Positions 43,729-51,898 of a stretch of 64,000 nt of DNA are shown here, in pieces (position 1 is the first letter of the stretch; each line of letters begins with the position of its first letter). The notes under the pieces were generated by a model. That model ran no database searches, had not been told where the DNA came from, and saw only the letters and a program-made list of their open reading frames with translations. A program made the position numbers and the translations under genes. The DNA comes from JABDQA01 sp963824415 (lineage in GTDB: Bacteria; Desulfobacterota; Desulfobulbia; Desulfobulbales; Desulfocapsaceae): contig CAWGPM010000005.1 of the NCBI GenBank assembly GCA_963824415.1, positions 372,001 to 436,000 of the forward strand, given 5' to 3'.

Positions 43729-45495
43729 ATGACCCGGTACGATAACGAAATTTTACAGACTCTTCCCACACACTCATACTTTTCCCTTCCATCCGTTTTT
43801 GCACTCTGTACCCTGTTGCTTTTTCTGATCGGGATCAGCGGTTGTGCAACTCAAAAGGAAGTGTCGCTCGGCAGCAAGGAGTATTGCGAACTCCCGGTAC
43901 AGGTCCCTGACCTCGATCCGGAACTGCAGCCCGTGGAAGCAGAACCGGAGATTGTGCTTAACCAGGAACTCGAGGCCCTCGCCCAGACCGGCCGATGGGA
44001 GAAGCCCAAAACCGTTGACCCCATCAAGGAAATGACCGAAGCCACGGCCCATCGCGAGCCGGTTGAACCGCTTTATGACTTCCCGGTGGTAATCAATCGC
44101 CAGGTAGAGATGTACATCGATCTTTTTCAGGGCAAACAGCGCAAGTATTTTGCCCGCTGGCTGTCAAGATCCGGCCGCTACCGTCAGATGATCCACGCCG
44201 AACTCGAAAACGCAGGCCTTCCCAAAGACCTGCTCTACCTGTCGATGATCGAGAGCGGCTTCAATCAGCGTGCTTATTCCAAATCAAAAGCAACCGGACT
44301 CTGGCAGTTTATGTCCGGAACGGGGCGTGATTACGGACTTTCCATAACCAAATATGTCGATGAACGTCGTGACGCAGAAAAATCCACCCAAGCTGCCGTT
44401 GCCTACCTAAAGGATCTTTATGATGAATTCGGCGACTGGTATCTGGCTGTGGCAGCCTATAACGGCGGGCCGGGAACCATGCGTAAAGCAATGCGCAATA
44501 CCAAATCGAACGATTTCTGGAAAATTGCCCAGAAAAAACACCTGCGCCTGGAGACCAAGCGCTACGTACCGAAGCTGATTGCCGCAATTATCATCGCCAA
44601 AGAACCGGAAAAATATGGTTTCACTTCCCTTAATTATGAAAAGCCACTTGAGTATGACACCTTCGAAGTAGGCCCTGGGCTGAGCCTCGCAGCAGTGGCA
44701 ATGCTGACCAACAGCGATCAGCAGGAAATAAAACGTCTCAATCAGGAACTGAGAACGACAAAAACCCCGCTTGACACGAAGCATTACCAGCTGAAAATTC
44801 CAGCCGGCACGAAGGAGATCGCCGAGACCAACCTGCCAAGACTGCATAGCGTCGTCACTATCGATTACAAAACTCATATCGTAACCAAAAACGAAACCTT
44901 GTCTAAAATCTGCAGCCGCTACAATATCAACACCACGACCCTGCTCAAGGTCAACAATCTCAAAAGCAGCAAGCTCAAAGAGGGCAGCAGATTGCGAATC
45001 CCTTACCAGACAGTAGCATACCGGATCCTGCCCGAAGGCATGGACGCCCGGACTGCAGCCCGCGACGAGCTGGTCCTGCATACCGTCAAAAAAGGCGAAA
45101 CCATTTCGCAAATATCCAGTCGCTACCAGGTTCCGGCAGAACTCATCGTGGCCTGGAATGGTCTGCCCAGTGTGCATAAAATAACCGCAGGCCAGCAATT
45201 GGCTCTGTATATGAACAGTACCGGTCCTCGCGCCGCTGCAAGTCAAAGCCAGACGGCCGCTGCTCAAAATCTTGCCAACGATAACAGGGTCGTGGTCCTC
45301 TCCAGAACGAAAAAGCAAGCGGCACTAGACTTGCAGAGCAGCGAAACAGTAACCTGGTATCGGGTTCGCCAAGGTGATTCGCTGTGGACCATCTCACGCC
45401 AGTTCAATACTTCGCCGGATCACATCAAGCGCTGGAACAATCTGAAATCCAATATGATTCATCCGGGCAGCCGGTTGAAACTCATAGACGTGTAA
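43729..45495 (+). CDS. Membrane-bound lytic transglycosylase with three LysM domains (MltD-like)
   Basis: Cuts the glycan strands of peptidoglycan. The 588-residue lipoprotein has a lipobox GISGC (Cys39). The SLT domain contains the catalytic Glu175 in YLSMIESGFNQ and the family motifs ATGLWQFMSGTGRDYGL and AAYNGGPGTM. Three LysM repeats follow: HIVTKNETLSKICSRYNI, HTVKKGETISQISSRYQV and YRVRQGDSLWTISRQFNT, the last ending near the C-terminus. The ATG at 43729 is preferred over a TTG at 43651. It is divergent from the large PBP gene, about 200 bp away, giving an envelope-synthesis pair. Confidence 0.95.
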   Translation: MTRYDNEILQTLPTHSYFSLPSVFALCTLLLFLIGISGCATQKEVSLGSKEYCELPVQVPDLDPELQPVEAEPEIVLNQELEALAQTGRWEKPKTVDPIKEMTEATAHREPVEPLYDFPVVINRQVEMYIDLFQGKQRKYFARWLSRSGRYRQMIHAELENAGLPKDLLYLSMIESGFNQRAYSKSKATGLWQFMSGTGRDYGLSITKYVDERRDAEKSTQAAVAYLKDLYDEFGDWYLAVAAYNGGPGTMRKAMRNTKSNDFWKIAQKKHLRLETKRYVPKLIAAIIIAKEPEKYGFTSLNYEKPLEYDTFEVGPGLSLAAVAMLTNSDQQEIKRLNQELRTTKTPLDTKHYQLKIPAGTKEIAETNLPRLHSVVTIDYKTHIVTKNETLSKICSRYNINTTTLLKVNNLKSSKLKEGSRLRIPYQTVAYRILPEGMDARTAARDELVLHTVKKGETISQISSRYQVPAELIVAWNGLPSVHKITAGQQLALYMNSTGPRAAASQSQTAAAQNLANDNRVVVLSRTKKQAALDLQSSETVTWYRVRQGDSLWTISRQFNTSPDHIKRWNNLKSNMIHPGSRLKLIDV

Positions 45496-45590
45496 ACCGG
45501 CTTTCCCGTCCCGCTCCCGTCTCTTATAACCGCCGGTAGCAAGATGCTGCGTCCAGCGAACATACACCCGCCGTCCGTGTTTTTATATCG

Positions 45591-46829
45591 ATGACAAGCC
45601 AGCCCCCCGAATCTCAAGACAACGCCTCACCGAAGTCAACCGCATCTGATTCTGAGGTTCGATATCCGTCCGACGTTCATATCATAGAGGATAGCGGGCG
45701 AACCATCCTGCTCATCGCTACCGCCCACGTTTCCAGACAGTCCGTGGACCTGGTAACGAAAATCATCTCCGAGGAAAAACCGGATGCGGTCTGTATCGAG
45801 CTCGATGACAAGCGCTTTCAGGCCTTGTCCGACAAACAGCGCTGGCAGAAACTTGATCTGAAAACGGTAATTAAAAAGAGGCAGCTTTCCACCTTGATGG
45901 TCTCCATGATCATGGCGTCCTACCAGAAAAAGCTCGGTGACAACCTCGGCGTGTCGCCGGGTGCGGAATTGCTGGCCGCAGCCAGGGTCGCTCAGCAGTA
46001 CCACATTCCCATTTCGCTGTGCGATCGCGATATCAGGATAACCCTGCGCAGGGCCTGGAAATCCACTTCGCTGTTTCGCAAATTCTATCTTCTGAGTTCG
46101 CTGCTCGCCTCTCTGTTCGACTCCGAGCAGATCGACGAGAAAAAGCTCGAGGAATTGAAAAATCAGGATGTCCTGACCGAGTTGATGGCAGAAATGGGCG
46201 ACTCGCTGCCCGATATGAAGCGGGTGCTGATCGATGAGCGCGACGTCTATCTGGCCGAGGAAATCAAGGCGACCCCGGGCAAATGCATTGTTGCTGTGGT
46301 CGGTGCCGGGCATGCGGAGGGCATCAAGCGCAATATCTCCAAGAACCAGCGTCACCTGCTGGCTGAAATATCCACGATACCCCCGGTATCCAGGACCTGG
46401 AAGACCATCGGCTGGCTGATACCACTGCTCATCATTGGCTCCATAGGCATGATCGGCTATCAAAAAGGACTGCAGACCGCCGGTGAAAACATCCTTTTCT
46501 GGATTCTGGCCAATGGTATTCCGGCGGCAATCGGCTCGCTGATTGCACTGGCCCATCCGCTGACTACGCTCGGGGCATTCGCTGCAGCGCCGATAACCAG
46601 TCTTACCCCGGTTATCGGAGCCGGCTATGTGACAGCCTTCATCCAGGTAATGGCCCGGCCCCCGGTGGTCCGCGAATTCGAGACGGTTGGAAACGACATG
46701 TCGACACTTTTCGGCTGGTGGCGTAACAAACTGCTCAGGGTCTTTCTGGTATTTTTCCTCACTGGAATCGGCTCCGCCATCGGCACCTACGTCGGCGGTT
46801 ATGAGATTATCAAAACACTGATGGAATGA
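45591..46829 (+). CDS. TraB/GumN family protein with C-terminal membrane segments
   Basis: A 412-residue protein with a TraB domain: LIATAHVSRQSVDLV near the start, PDAVCIELDDKRF, and a late VVGAGHAEGIKRNI block. The C-terminal 150 residues have about four hydrophobic segments (IGWLIPLLIIGSIGMIGY, FWILANGIPAAIGSLIALA and others). Prokaryotic TraB-like proteins may be membrane peptidases or signal regulators; the function is unclear. It overlaps the following frame, and the yhbY gene starts 32 nt later, suggesting a shared transcript. Confidence 0.85.
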   Translation: MTSQPPESQDNASPKSTASDSEVRYPSDVHIIEDSGRTILLIATAHVSRQSVDLVTKIISEEKPDAVCIELDDKRFQALSDKQRWQKLDLKTVIKKRQLSTLMVSMIMASYQKKLGDNLGVSPGAELLAAARVAQQYHIPISLCDRDIRITLRRAWKSTSLFRKFYLLSSLLASLFDSEQIDEKKLEELKNQDVLTELMAEMGDSLPDMKRVLIDERDVYLAEEIKATPGKCIVAVVGAGHAEGIKRNISKNQRHLLAEISTIPPVSRTWKTIGWLIPLLIIGSIGMIGYQKGLQTAGENILFWILANGIPAAIGSLIALAHPLTTLGAFAAAPITSLTPVIGAGYVTAFIQVMARPPVVREFETVGNDMSTLFGWWRNKLLRVFLVFFLTGIGSAIGTYVGGYEIIKTLME

Positions 46830-46861
46830 ACGGTAACACCATCCCTTATAAAGAGACAGTT

Positions 46862-47179
46862 ATGATCAAAACACCCAGTTTGACAAACGCCCAGAAGAAA
46901 TATCTGCGCGGGCTCGGGCACTCACTTTCCCCACTTGTCTATATCGGCAAAGAGGGCCTCGCTGATTCAGTAATAAATGCGATTGACGAGGCACTGGAAC
47001 GCCACGAACTGATCAAGGTCAAGATTGTCAACACCGACAAGATTTCAAAACATGAAGCGGCGGACCTGGTCCCCCAGCGATCCCGCAGCCAACTGGTACA
47101 GCTGATTGGTAAAACGCTGCTGATTTATCGCAGAAACGACAAGAAGAAAAAGGACCAGATCAAACTGCCGCCAGGATGA
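46862..47179 (+). CDS. yhbY: YhbY family (CRM domain) RNA-binding protein
   Basis: A 105-residue protein with the CRM-domain pattern: LTNAQKKYLRGLGHSLSPLV, YIGKEGLADSVINAIDEAL, HELIKVKI and LVQLIGKTLLIYRR. YhbY binds pre-50S ribosomal RNA and helps large-subunit assembly. GAGAC precedes the ATG at 46862; an in-frame upstream start at 46826 is less likely. It probably follows the TraB-family gene in one transcript. Confidence 0.92.
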   Translation: MIKTPSLTNAQKKYLRGLGHSLSPLVYIGKEGLADSVINAIDEALERHELIKVKIVNTDKISKHEAADLVPQRSRSQLVQLIGKTLLIYRRNDKKKKDQIKLPPG

Positions 47180-47296
47180 TCTATGTATGGGCCTGACAGT
47201 GTTGTCTGCCTCGGCGACAAACCATCAGGCGCTGATCTGAAGAGTTAAAGATAAAGCATTAGAACTATTGGCGTGCAACCCCGCCCGGGTCTGTCC

Positions 47297-47692
47297 TCAG
47301 GATCGGTCTTCAACCGGGTATTTACTGCGGAACCACTCTCTCCAGCCGCCTTTCAGGGCTGTAACTTTGGTGAATCCGAGGGCGTTGAGTTTCCGTGCCA
47401 CACTGGCACTGGTATATTCATTGGGTCAGGCGCAGTAGAGTACGATGTTTTTATCCTTGGTATAGTTGCCCGCCCAGGCTTCGACATCGTTCGGATCCTC
47501 CCGCAGGGCTCCCTGAATTTTAAACTCGCTCGAACTCCAGTCCCTTCCGGCCCGTACGTCGATTACGATCAGGTCTTCTGAGCCAAGCATCTGTTTGAGC
47601 TCATCTTTGTCTATAACCGGCACATCGGCGGCCAGAAGAGGCGCGCCGATAAAACAGGTTGCTGCCAGCAAAACGGCAATAAGGGTTTTCAT
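47297..47692 (-). CDS. Periplasmic rhodanese, probable selenoprotein (in-frame TGA)
   Basis: A 131-residue rhodanese if the TGA at 47426-47428 is read through. A signal peptide (about residues 1-21, ending GAPLLAAD) directs it to the periplasm. The domain starts LIVIDVRAGRDW. The active-site loop reads Tyr86-Cys87-Ala-TGA89-Pro-Asn-Glu, then the frame continues with typical rhodanese sequence (SASVARKLNALGF, VTALKGGWREWF) to the next stop. Relatives have Cys-x-Cys-Pro here, so TGA replaces a cysteine, as expected for Sec. A hairpin of the bacterial SECIS type lies 13 nt downstream. A premature stop in a pseudogene is the alternative, but the downstream frame is fully intact. Confidence 0.82.
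47393..47412 (-). promoter_or_regulatory. SECIS-like hairpin downstream of the in-frame TGA
   Basis: On the minus strand CC-A-GTGCC pairs with GGCAC-GG around a 5-nt loop AGTGT, with one bulged A. The loop begins 21 nt after the TGA, inside the range expected for bacterial SECIS elements, and has G as its second base. It lies within the coding sequence, as bacterial SECIS elements do. Confidence 0.65.
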
Positions 47693-47718
47693 TAATTATC
47701 TCCTGAATTCTCTTGTGG

Positions 47719-48930
47719 TTAGCCAGGGCCAATTCTGCCCCTGGACACTGCATCTGAAACTATAATGCACAAGGCTGAACTGACCAGCCAGCCGGTCAAA
47801 AAAATCGCCAGGAGCGGCAGATCGGGATCCACCGTAACCAGATATATGCTGCCGGCCAGGTATACCATAGCGCAGGCCGGGGCCAGCCAAGACCTGGGAC
47901 TGAAAAGTCCCGGGCAGGAGATGCTGGTAAGCAGCAGAAATCCCGAATAGAAGAGCCAGAGAACCAGTGAGCCGCGAATCAGGATTTCCAGCCGCTCCGA
48001 ACCGGCCAGCCCAAACATCATCGCGGCACCGATAGCGCCCCCCAAAACAATCACAGTTCCTCTGCTGAACAGACTTTCAACCGGACGGCGCAGCATTTGA
48101 GCACATAGTTGAAGACTTTTATCCAGCAGCAGACCGACCGCACCACAGCAGCCGCAGATGACGGCCAGCCCCATGAGCAGGCGACCGGGTTGACCCAGCA
48201 CCTGGAAGGCGGCCTGCATATGGCCGATGGATGAGAAGGCAAGTCGATCTTCTGCAACGAACCGCGATGAAACAAAAAGCCAGCCGGCCAGGACTATCAG
48301 ACTACCGAGATAGATCGGATAAACCTGCACTGCTGGCTCTTGCCGGGATACGGCAGCTGTCTGCTCAACGCCGACAAAAAGCATCATCCCCACCAACAAT
48401 CCAGGGAGTTTAAGTGGCATAGGGTCACGGACTGTGACGGATGCCTGGTCCAGACTCAGCAGCCCAGTCAACGTCAAGATGGCCAGGCAAACCAGGACGA
48501 TCAGCAGCAGCACACTCCCGGCCAGACGCATCAGCCTAGCCGATAACAGGGTCAGGAAGCAGAGTACCACCAGCAGCAATGCTGCAAAACCTAAATTCGG
48601 AAAGCGGTAATAAAAGACCTCGTTAAATGTGTAGCCCGCGGTAACCAGCATACCGGTTGAACCAAACAGTGTGGTACCCAGTACCGCAGCGAACTCGAGT
48701 ATAAGACCGGGTGTTGATCGTGGGGGTGAAGCCTGGGTTGTTTCGCCGTTTTCGCAGCCGCTAACTCCAGGCCAGTTACGCACCGCTCGAAAGGCTGCCA
48801 GAGATATCAACCCGAGGCTGATCAGAAACAGGCCGCCAGAGGTGCCGTAGGCGGCCAGGTTTCCCAGCCGGCGAAGCGATTCCGGGGATAGGAGCCAGAA
48901 CAGCGGCATCAGTGCAAGCAGTCTAAACAT
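47719..48930 (-). CDS. APC-superfamily-like membrane transporter
   Basis: A 403-residue hydrophobic protein with about 11-12 membrane segments. It has loose APC-like features, such as the LFGSTGMLVTAGYTFNEVFYY helix and MMLFVGVEQTAAVSRQEP in the middle. The substrate is unknown, and the family assignment rests on size and helix pattern only. The ATG at 48928-48930 is preferred over a TTG at 48949-48951. It lies immediately upstream of the selenoprotein rhodanese on the same strand (26-nt gap), so the two may be co-transcribed; a transporter paired with a periplasmic sulfur-transferase is suggestive. Confidence 0.65.
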   Translation of the reverse strand: MFRLLALMPLFWLLSPESLRRLGNLAAYGTSGGLFLISLGLISLAAFRAVRNWPGVSGCENGETTQASPPRSTPGLILEFAAVLGTTLFGSTGMLVTAGYTFNEVFYYRFPNLGFAALLLVVLCFLTLLSARLMRLAGSVLLLIVLVCLAILTLTGLLSLDQASVTVRDPMPLKLPGLLVGMMLFVGVEQTAAVSRQEPAVQVYPIYLGSLIVLAGWLFVSSRFVAEDRLAFSSIGHMQAAFQVLGQPGRLLMGLAVICGCCGAVGLLLDKSLQLCAQMLRRPVESLFSRGTVIVLGGAIGAAMMFGLAGSERLEILIRGSLVLWLFYSGFLLLTSISCPGLFSPRSWLAPACAMVYLAGSIYLVTVDPDLPLLAIFLTGWLVSSALCIIVSDAVSRGRIGPG

Positions 48931-49079
48931 ATCAGATACTGGGGATCTCAATCGCTAACAATTTAGTCCGCTCAAGACAACCGGATTGTATTCCCCGGTG
49001 CATGGAAAACTTTATTAGCCCTGATTTACGCAACTCAACAGGGTGCCCTCAACAAAACAAACGCAAGACCGGGCCCAAG

Positions 49080-49265
49080 CTATTGCTGTTCGATCATCTC
49101 CATCAGTTCCTGTTGAAATGCTTCATCGCCGATCAGTTTCCTCGCGATATTCTGACAGAGCTGGCCAGCCAACCCATCCATGTCTGCAGCGGCCACTTCC
49201 ACGCTGATTTCACCCTCATCTGAGGTTTCAAGAATCAGCGCGGCCTGATTATCTTTTAATTCCAC
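49080..49265 (-). CDS. Small acidic conserved-looking protein
   Basis: A 61-residue acidic protein with a GTG start, chosen because AGGAGG lies 6 nt upstream. It begins VELKDNQAALILETSDEGE and ends in a helix (LIGDEAFQQELMEMIEQQ). I do not recognise it. It lies alone between the transporter gene and the GrpB gene. Confidence 0.55.
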   Translation of the reverse strand: MELKDNQAALILETSDEGEISVEVAAADMDGLAGQLCQNIARKLIGDEAFQQELMEMIEQQ

Positions 49266-49381
49266 CTCTGCCCTCCTCAATTGCAATTTGCATATGGATA
49301 CTGCAGCTACCTGGGGTATTTGGACTCCTTTGAACTTTCAAGCCTCACTCGGCAGCCTGTCGCCGCCAAATCGTCTCAACA

Positions 49382-49963
49382 TCAATCAGTGCCTTGCCGG
49401 ATGCGCCTGGTGATTTCCTGGATAAAAACGCCTTTTTCCCTGGTATAGCTTTCCCGATCGTGGGGGTACGTGCGAGCCAGATGCTGTTTCAGATCTTCGT
49501 AGCGGCTGGCGCAAGGGGGATGAGCAATCAGGTAATCCCTGAACAGCAGTGCATCCCACTGCTTTGAATGACTCTCTATCATATGGATATGGTGGGTCCT
49601 GGCGCCCTGCGCGTCGCGCTTGATGAACCAGGCATAGTAAGGCGTCGTCTCGTCGCCGAAGGACGGCCGCCAGAAATATTCGTACCCTCTCTGCTCAAGA
49701 AGCGGAACGATGCGACGCTTCACCTCCACCAGTTCGTTGACTTCAACCAGCATATCGATAATCGGCTTGGCGCTCATCCCGGGAACCGCAGTCGAGCCGA
49801 AGTGTTCTATCCTTCGTATGATGTCACGTGGCAGGACACTCAAGAGAAACGCTTTTTCCTGCTCGAACATGGCCGGCCAGCGCGAATCGTATCTAACCAG
49901 GGATATTTTTTCCTGTAAGACGCGCTGAATTCTTGCACTCAATGGTTCCGACCTGTTATTCAT
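49382..49963 (-). CDS. GrpB/UPF0157 family protein
   Basis: A 193-residue protein with the GrpB motif IEHFGSTAVPGMSAKPIIDMLVEV, part of a nucleotidyltransferase-like fold, followed by THHIHMIESHS and FRDYLIAHP. The family is sometimes linked to CoaE or glutamate metabolism, but the function is not settled. The ATG at 49961-49963 lies 46 nt from the divergent YbaK-type gene. Confidence 0.88.
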   Translation of the reverse strand: MNNRSEPLSARIQRVLQEKISLVRYDSRWPAMFEQEKAFLLSVLPRDIIRRIEHFGSTAVPGMSAKPIIDMLVEVNELVEVKRRIVPLLEQRGYEYFWRPSFGDETTPYYAWFIKRDAQGARTHHIHMIESHSKQWDALLFRDYLIAHPPCASRYEDLKQHLARTYPHDRESYTREKGVFIQEITRRIRQGTD

Positions 49964-50009
49964 TGCCGCATCATGATCTTTCGTTGTCTGGATGATTCAC
50001 AACCAATAG

Positions 50010-50507
50010 ATGAACGTGATGGATAGAATAGCCACCCTGCATCCCAACGCAAGAAGATTCCAGGACTATTTACTCAGCCGGGGATTCGATTTGTCCGTTT
50101 TCGAACTCGCCGCATCTACCCGGACCGCTGCAGATGCCGCGGATGCACTGGGGTGTGCGGTTGGCCGGATCGCCAAATCGCTGGTCTTCAAAAACCACGC
50201 AGATGACAAACCGGTGCTGGTAATATGCTCCGGCAGCAACCGGGTCGATCTGAAGAAAGTAAAAGAGCACACCGGCCTGGTGCTGAAGCGGGCTGACGCC
50301 GATTACGTCAAAGCGCACACGGGGTTTTCGATAGGCGGGGTTCCTCCGGCTGGGCACCGGCAGCAAATAACAACGCTTCTCGATGAAGACCTGCAATCCT
50401 ACGATTCATTCTGGGCGGCTGCTGGAACTCCCCATGGGCTGTTCGAGCTTACTCCGGAGCAGCTGGAGTCAATGACGGGAGGAAGCTGGCTCAGCGTTTC
50501 AATCTAA
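50010..50507 (+). CDS. YbaK/EbsC-type aminoacyl-tRNA deacylase
   Basis: A 165-residue protein of the INS superfamily that hydrolyses mischarged tRNAs (Cys-tRNA-Pro or Ala-tRNA-Pro). It shows RIAKSLVFK with the essential Lys, VLVICSGSNRVDLKKV and SIGGVPPAGH. Exact substrate specificity cannot be given from sequence. The ATG at 50010 or that at 50019 may be used. It is divergent from the GrpB gene and followed by repeat copy C. Confidence 0.9.
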   Translation: MNVMDRIATLHPNARRFQDYLLSRGFDLSVFELAASTRTAADAADALGCAVGRIAKSLVFKNHADDKPVLVICSGSNRVDLKKVKEHTGLVLKRADADYVKAHTGFSIGGVPPAGHRQQITTLLDEDLQSYDSFWAAAGTPHGLFELTPEQLESMTGGSWLSVSI

Positions 50508-50575
50508 AGGGGTCTTGCAAGGACGGCCCCGATCACAGCAGAACGAATCGCCAGTTTACTCTGCCTGACGTTCAA

Positions 50576-50640
50576 GAGTTGAGACGGCCTGCTAGCCCGG
50601 TAGACGTGGAGAAAACGATATAAAATCAGCCCGGATTTCG
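50576..50640. repeat. Dispersed palindromic repeat, copy C (half)
   Basis: A left outer arm of copy B type (50576-50597, matching copy B at 20 of 22 positions), followed by a decayed stretch resembling the inner hairpin region. The right arm is missing. It lies in the gap before the MscS-type channel gene, about 50 bp from its ATG. Confidence 0.6.
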
Positions 50641-50648
50641 GAGACACG

Positions 50649-51863
50649 ATGATCAGATCATTGCCACCCTGCTGCTCTACTATTGTTATTGCTGTACTGC
50701 ATTTCACCAGTCTTGCCGGTTTCTGCAGCGAGCCAGCCAGCCAGCCGGCCGGCTACTCAGCCTTAGAGAAGGTATCAGCTGCATTTACAACCATATTAAG
50801 CATTCCGCTGATCCGGGGAGGAAGCGTTATCCTGATCAGTTTTATCGGGGCATCTGTACTGGTCTGGCTGCTCTTCAAGGTTCTTCATGCCCTGACCAGC
50901 CGAACCCGGATGGCCCTTGACGACCAGGTCGTCGTGATGCTCAGGGCACCCATCTACTACTCCCTTGTCATGCTCGGTATCTCGGCTGGGCTGAATCTGC
51001 TCGAAATGCCCGGACATTGGTACCAATTTACCATCCGCTGTCTGCATTCGATCGGCGTCATCATCTGGATGATTTTTCTGATACGTCTGGCCAGCATGCT
51101 GCTCAACAAGGTTGCCAGTCTGACCAATTCGTATCGATTTGTTGAGCGGAGAACCCTCACCCTGTTTGACAACCTGGCCAAAATCGTAATTTTCGGCGCC
51201 GGCACCTACGCGATCTTCGTAATCTGGGAAATCAATCTGACCGCCTGGATCGCCTCGGCCGGTATCGCCGGTATCGCCATCGGCTTCGCCGCTAAGGATA
51301 CGTTGTCGAATCTTTTTGCAGGGGTCTTTATCCTGGCCGATACGCCCTATAGAATTGGCGACTATATCGTTCTGGACAACGGCAGCCGCGGCAAGGTCAC
51401 CAATATCGGCCTGCGCAGCACCCGGATTCTGACCCGGGACGATATCGAGGTGACTATTCCCAACTCGATTATCGGCAACAGCATGATAATTAACCAGTCG
51501 GGCGGCCCTTATGAAAAGATGCGCGTCCGTCTGAAAGTCGGTGTTGCCTATGGTACCGATGTTGAGCGGGTCAAAACAATTCTCTGGGAAATTGCCGCCG
51601 GCGAAGAGCAGATCTGCAGCAGCCCGCCGCCGCGGGTGCGGTTTCGTTCATTTGGACCGTCGAGCCTGGACTTCGAACTGCTCTTCTGGGTCGACTCCCC
51701 CGAACTCTATGGACGCGTGCTCGATGCGACAAATACCAAAGTCTACACTACATTTCTCGAGGAAGGAATTGAAATCCCCTACAGCAAGCAGGATCTCTAT
51801 ATCAAAGGCCTGCCGGAACCATTCAGATTGGATAGCGAAGGGGCTAAAGGCGGCACAAAATAA
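50649..51863 (+). CDS. MscS-family mechanosensitive channel
   Basis: A 404-residue inner membrane protein with an N-terminal signal-like segment, about four further membrane helices and the MscS core: the pore region AWIASAGIAGIAIGFAAKDT followed by LSNLFAGVFILADTPYRIGD, then the beta domain IVLDNGSRGKVTNIGLRSTR and VTIPNSIIGNSMIINQS. It releases ions on hypo-osmotic shock. Longer than MscS (about 290), so an extended form. ATG at 50649 preceded by GGAGA. The decayed repeat copy C sits in its 5' region. Confidence 0.93.
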   Translation: MIRSLPPCCSTIVIAVLHFTSLAGFCSEPASQPAGYSALEKVSAAFTTILSIPLIRGGSVILISFIGASVLVWLLFKVLHALTSRTRMALDDQVVVMLRAPIYYSLVMLGISAGLNLLEMPGHWYQFTIRCLHSIGVIIWMIFLIRLASMLLNKVASLTNSYRFVERRTLTLFDNLAKIVIFGAGTYAIFVIWEINLTAWIASAGIAGIAIGFAAKDTLSNLFAGVFILADTPYRIGDYIVLDNGSRGKVTNIGLRSTRILTRDDIEVTIPNSIIGNSMIINQSGGPYEKMRVRLKVGVAYGTDVERVKTILWEIAAGEEQICSSPPPRVRFRSFGPSSLDFELLFWVDSPELYGRVLDATNTKVYTTFLEEGIEIPYSKQDLYIKGLPEPFRLDSEGAKGGTK

Positions 51864-51898
51864 ATAATAAACGCCTCTTATCACCGGCTGATTTTCAC

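Noticed and set aside
47185..47240. A weak nested hairpin after yhbY (GCCTGA with TCAGGC, inner TTGTC with GACAA).
   Set aside because: Stems are short and no T-run follows; not called as a terminator.
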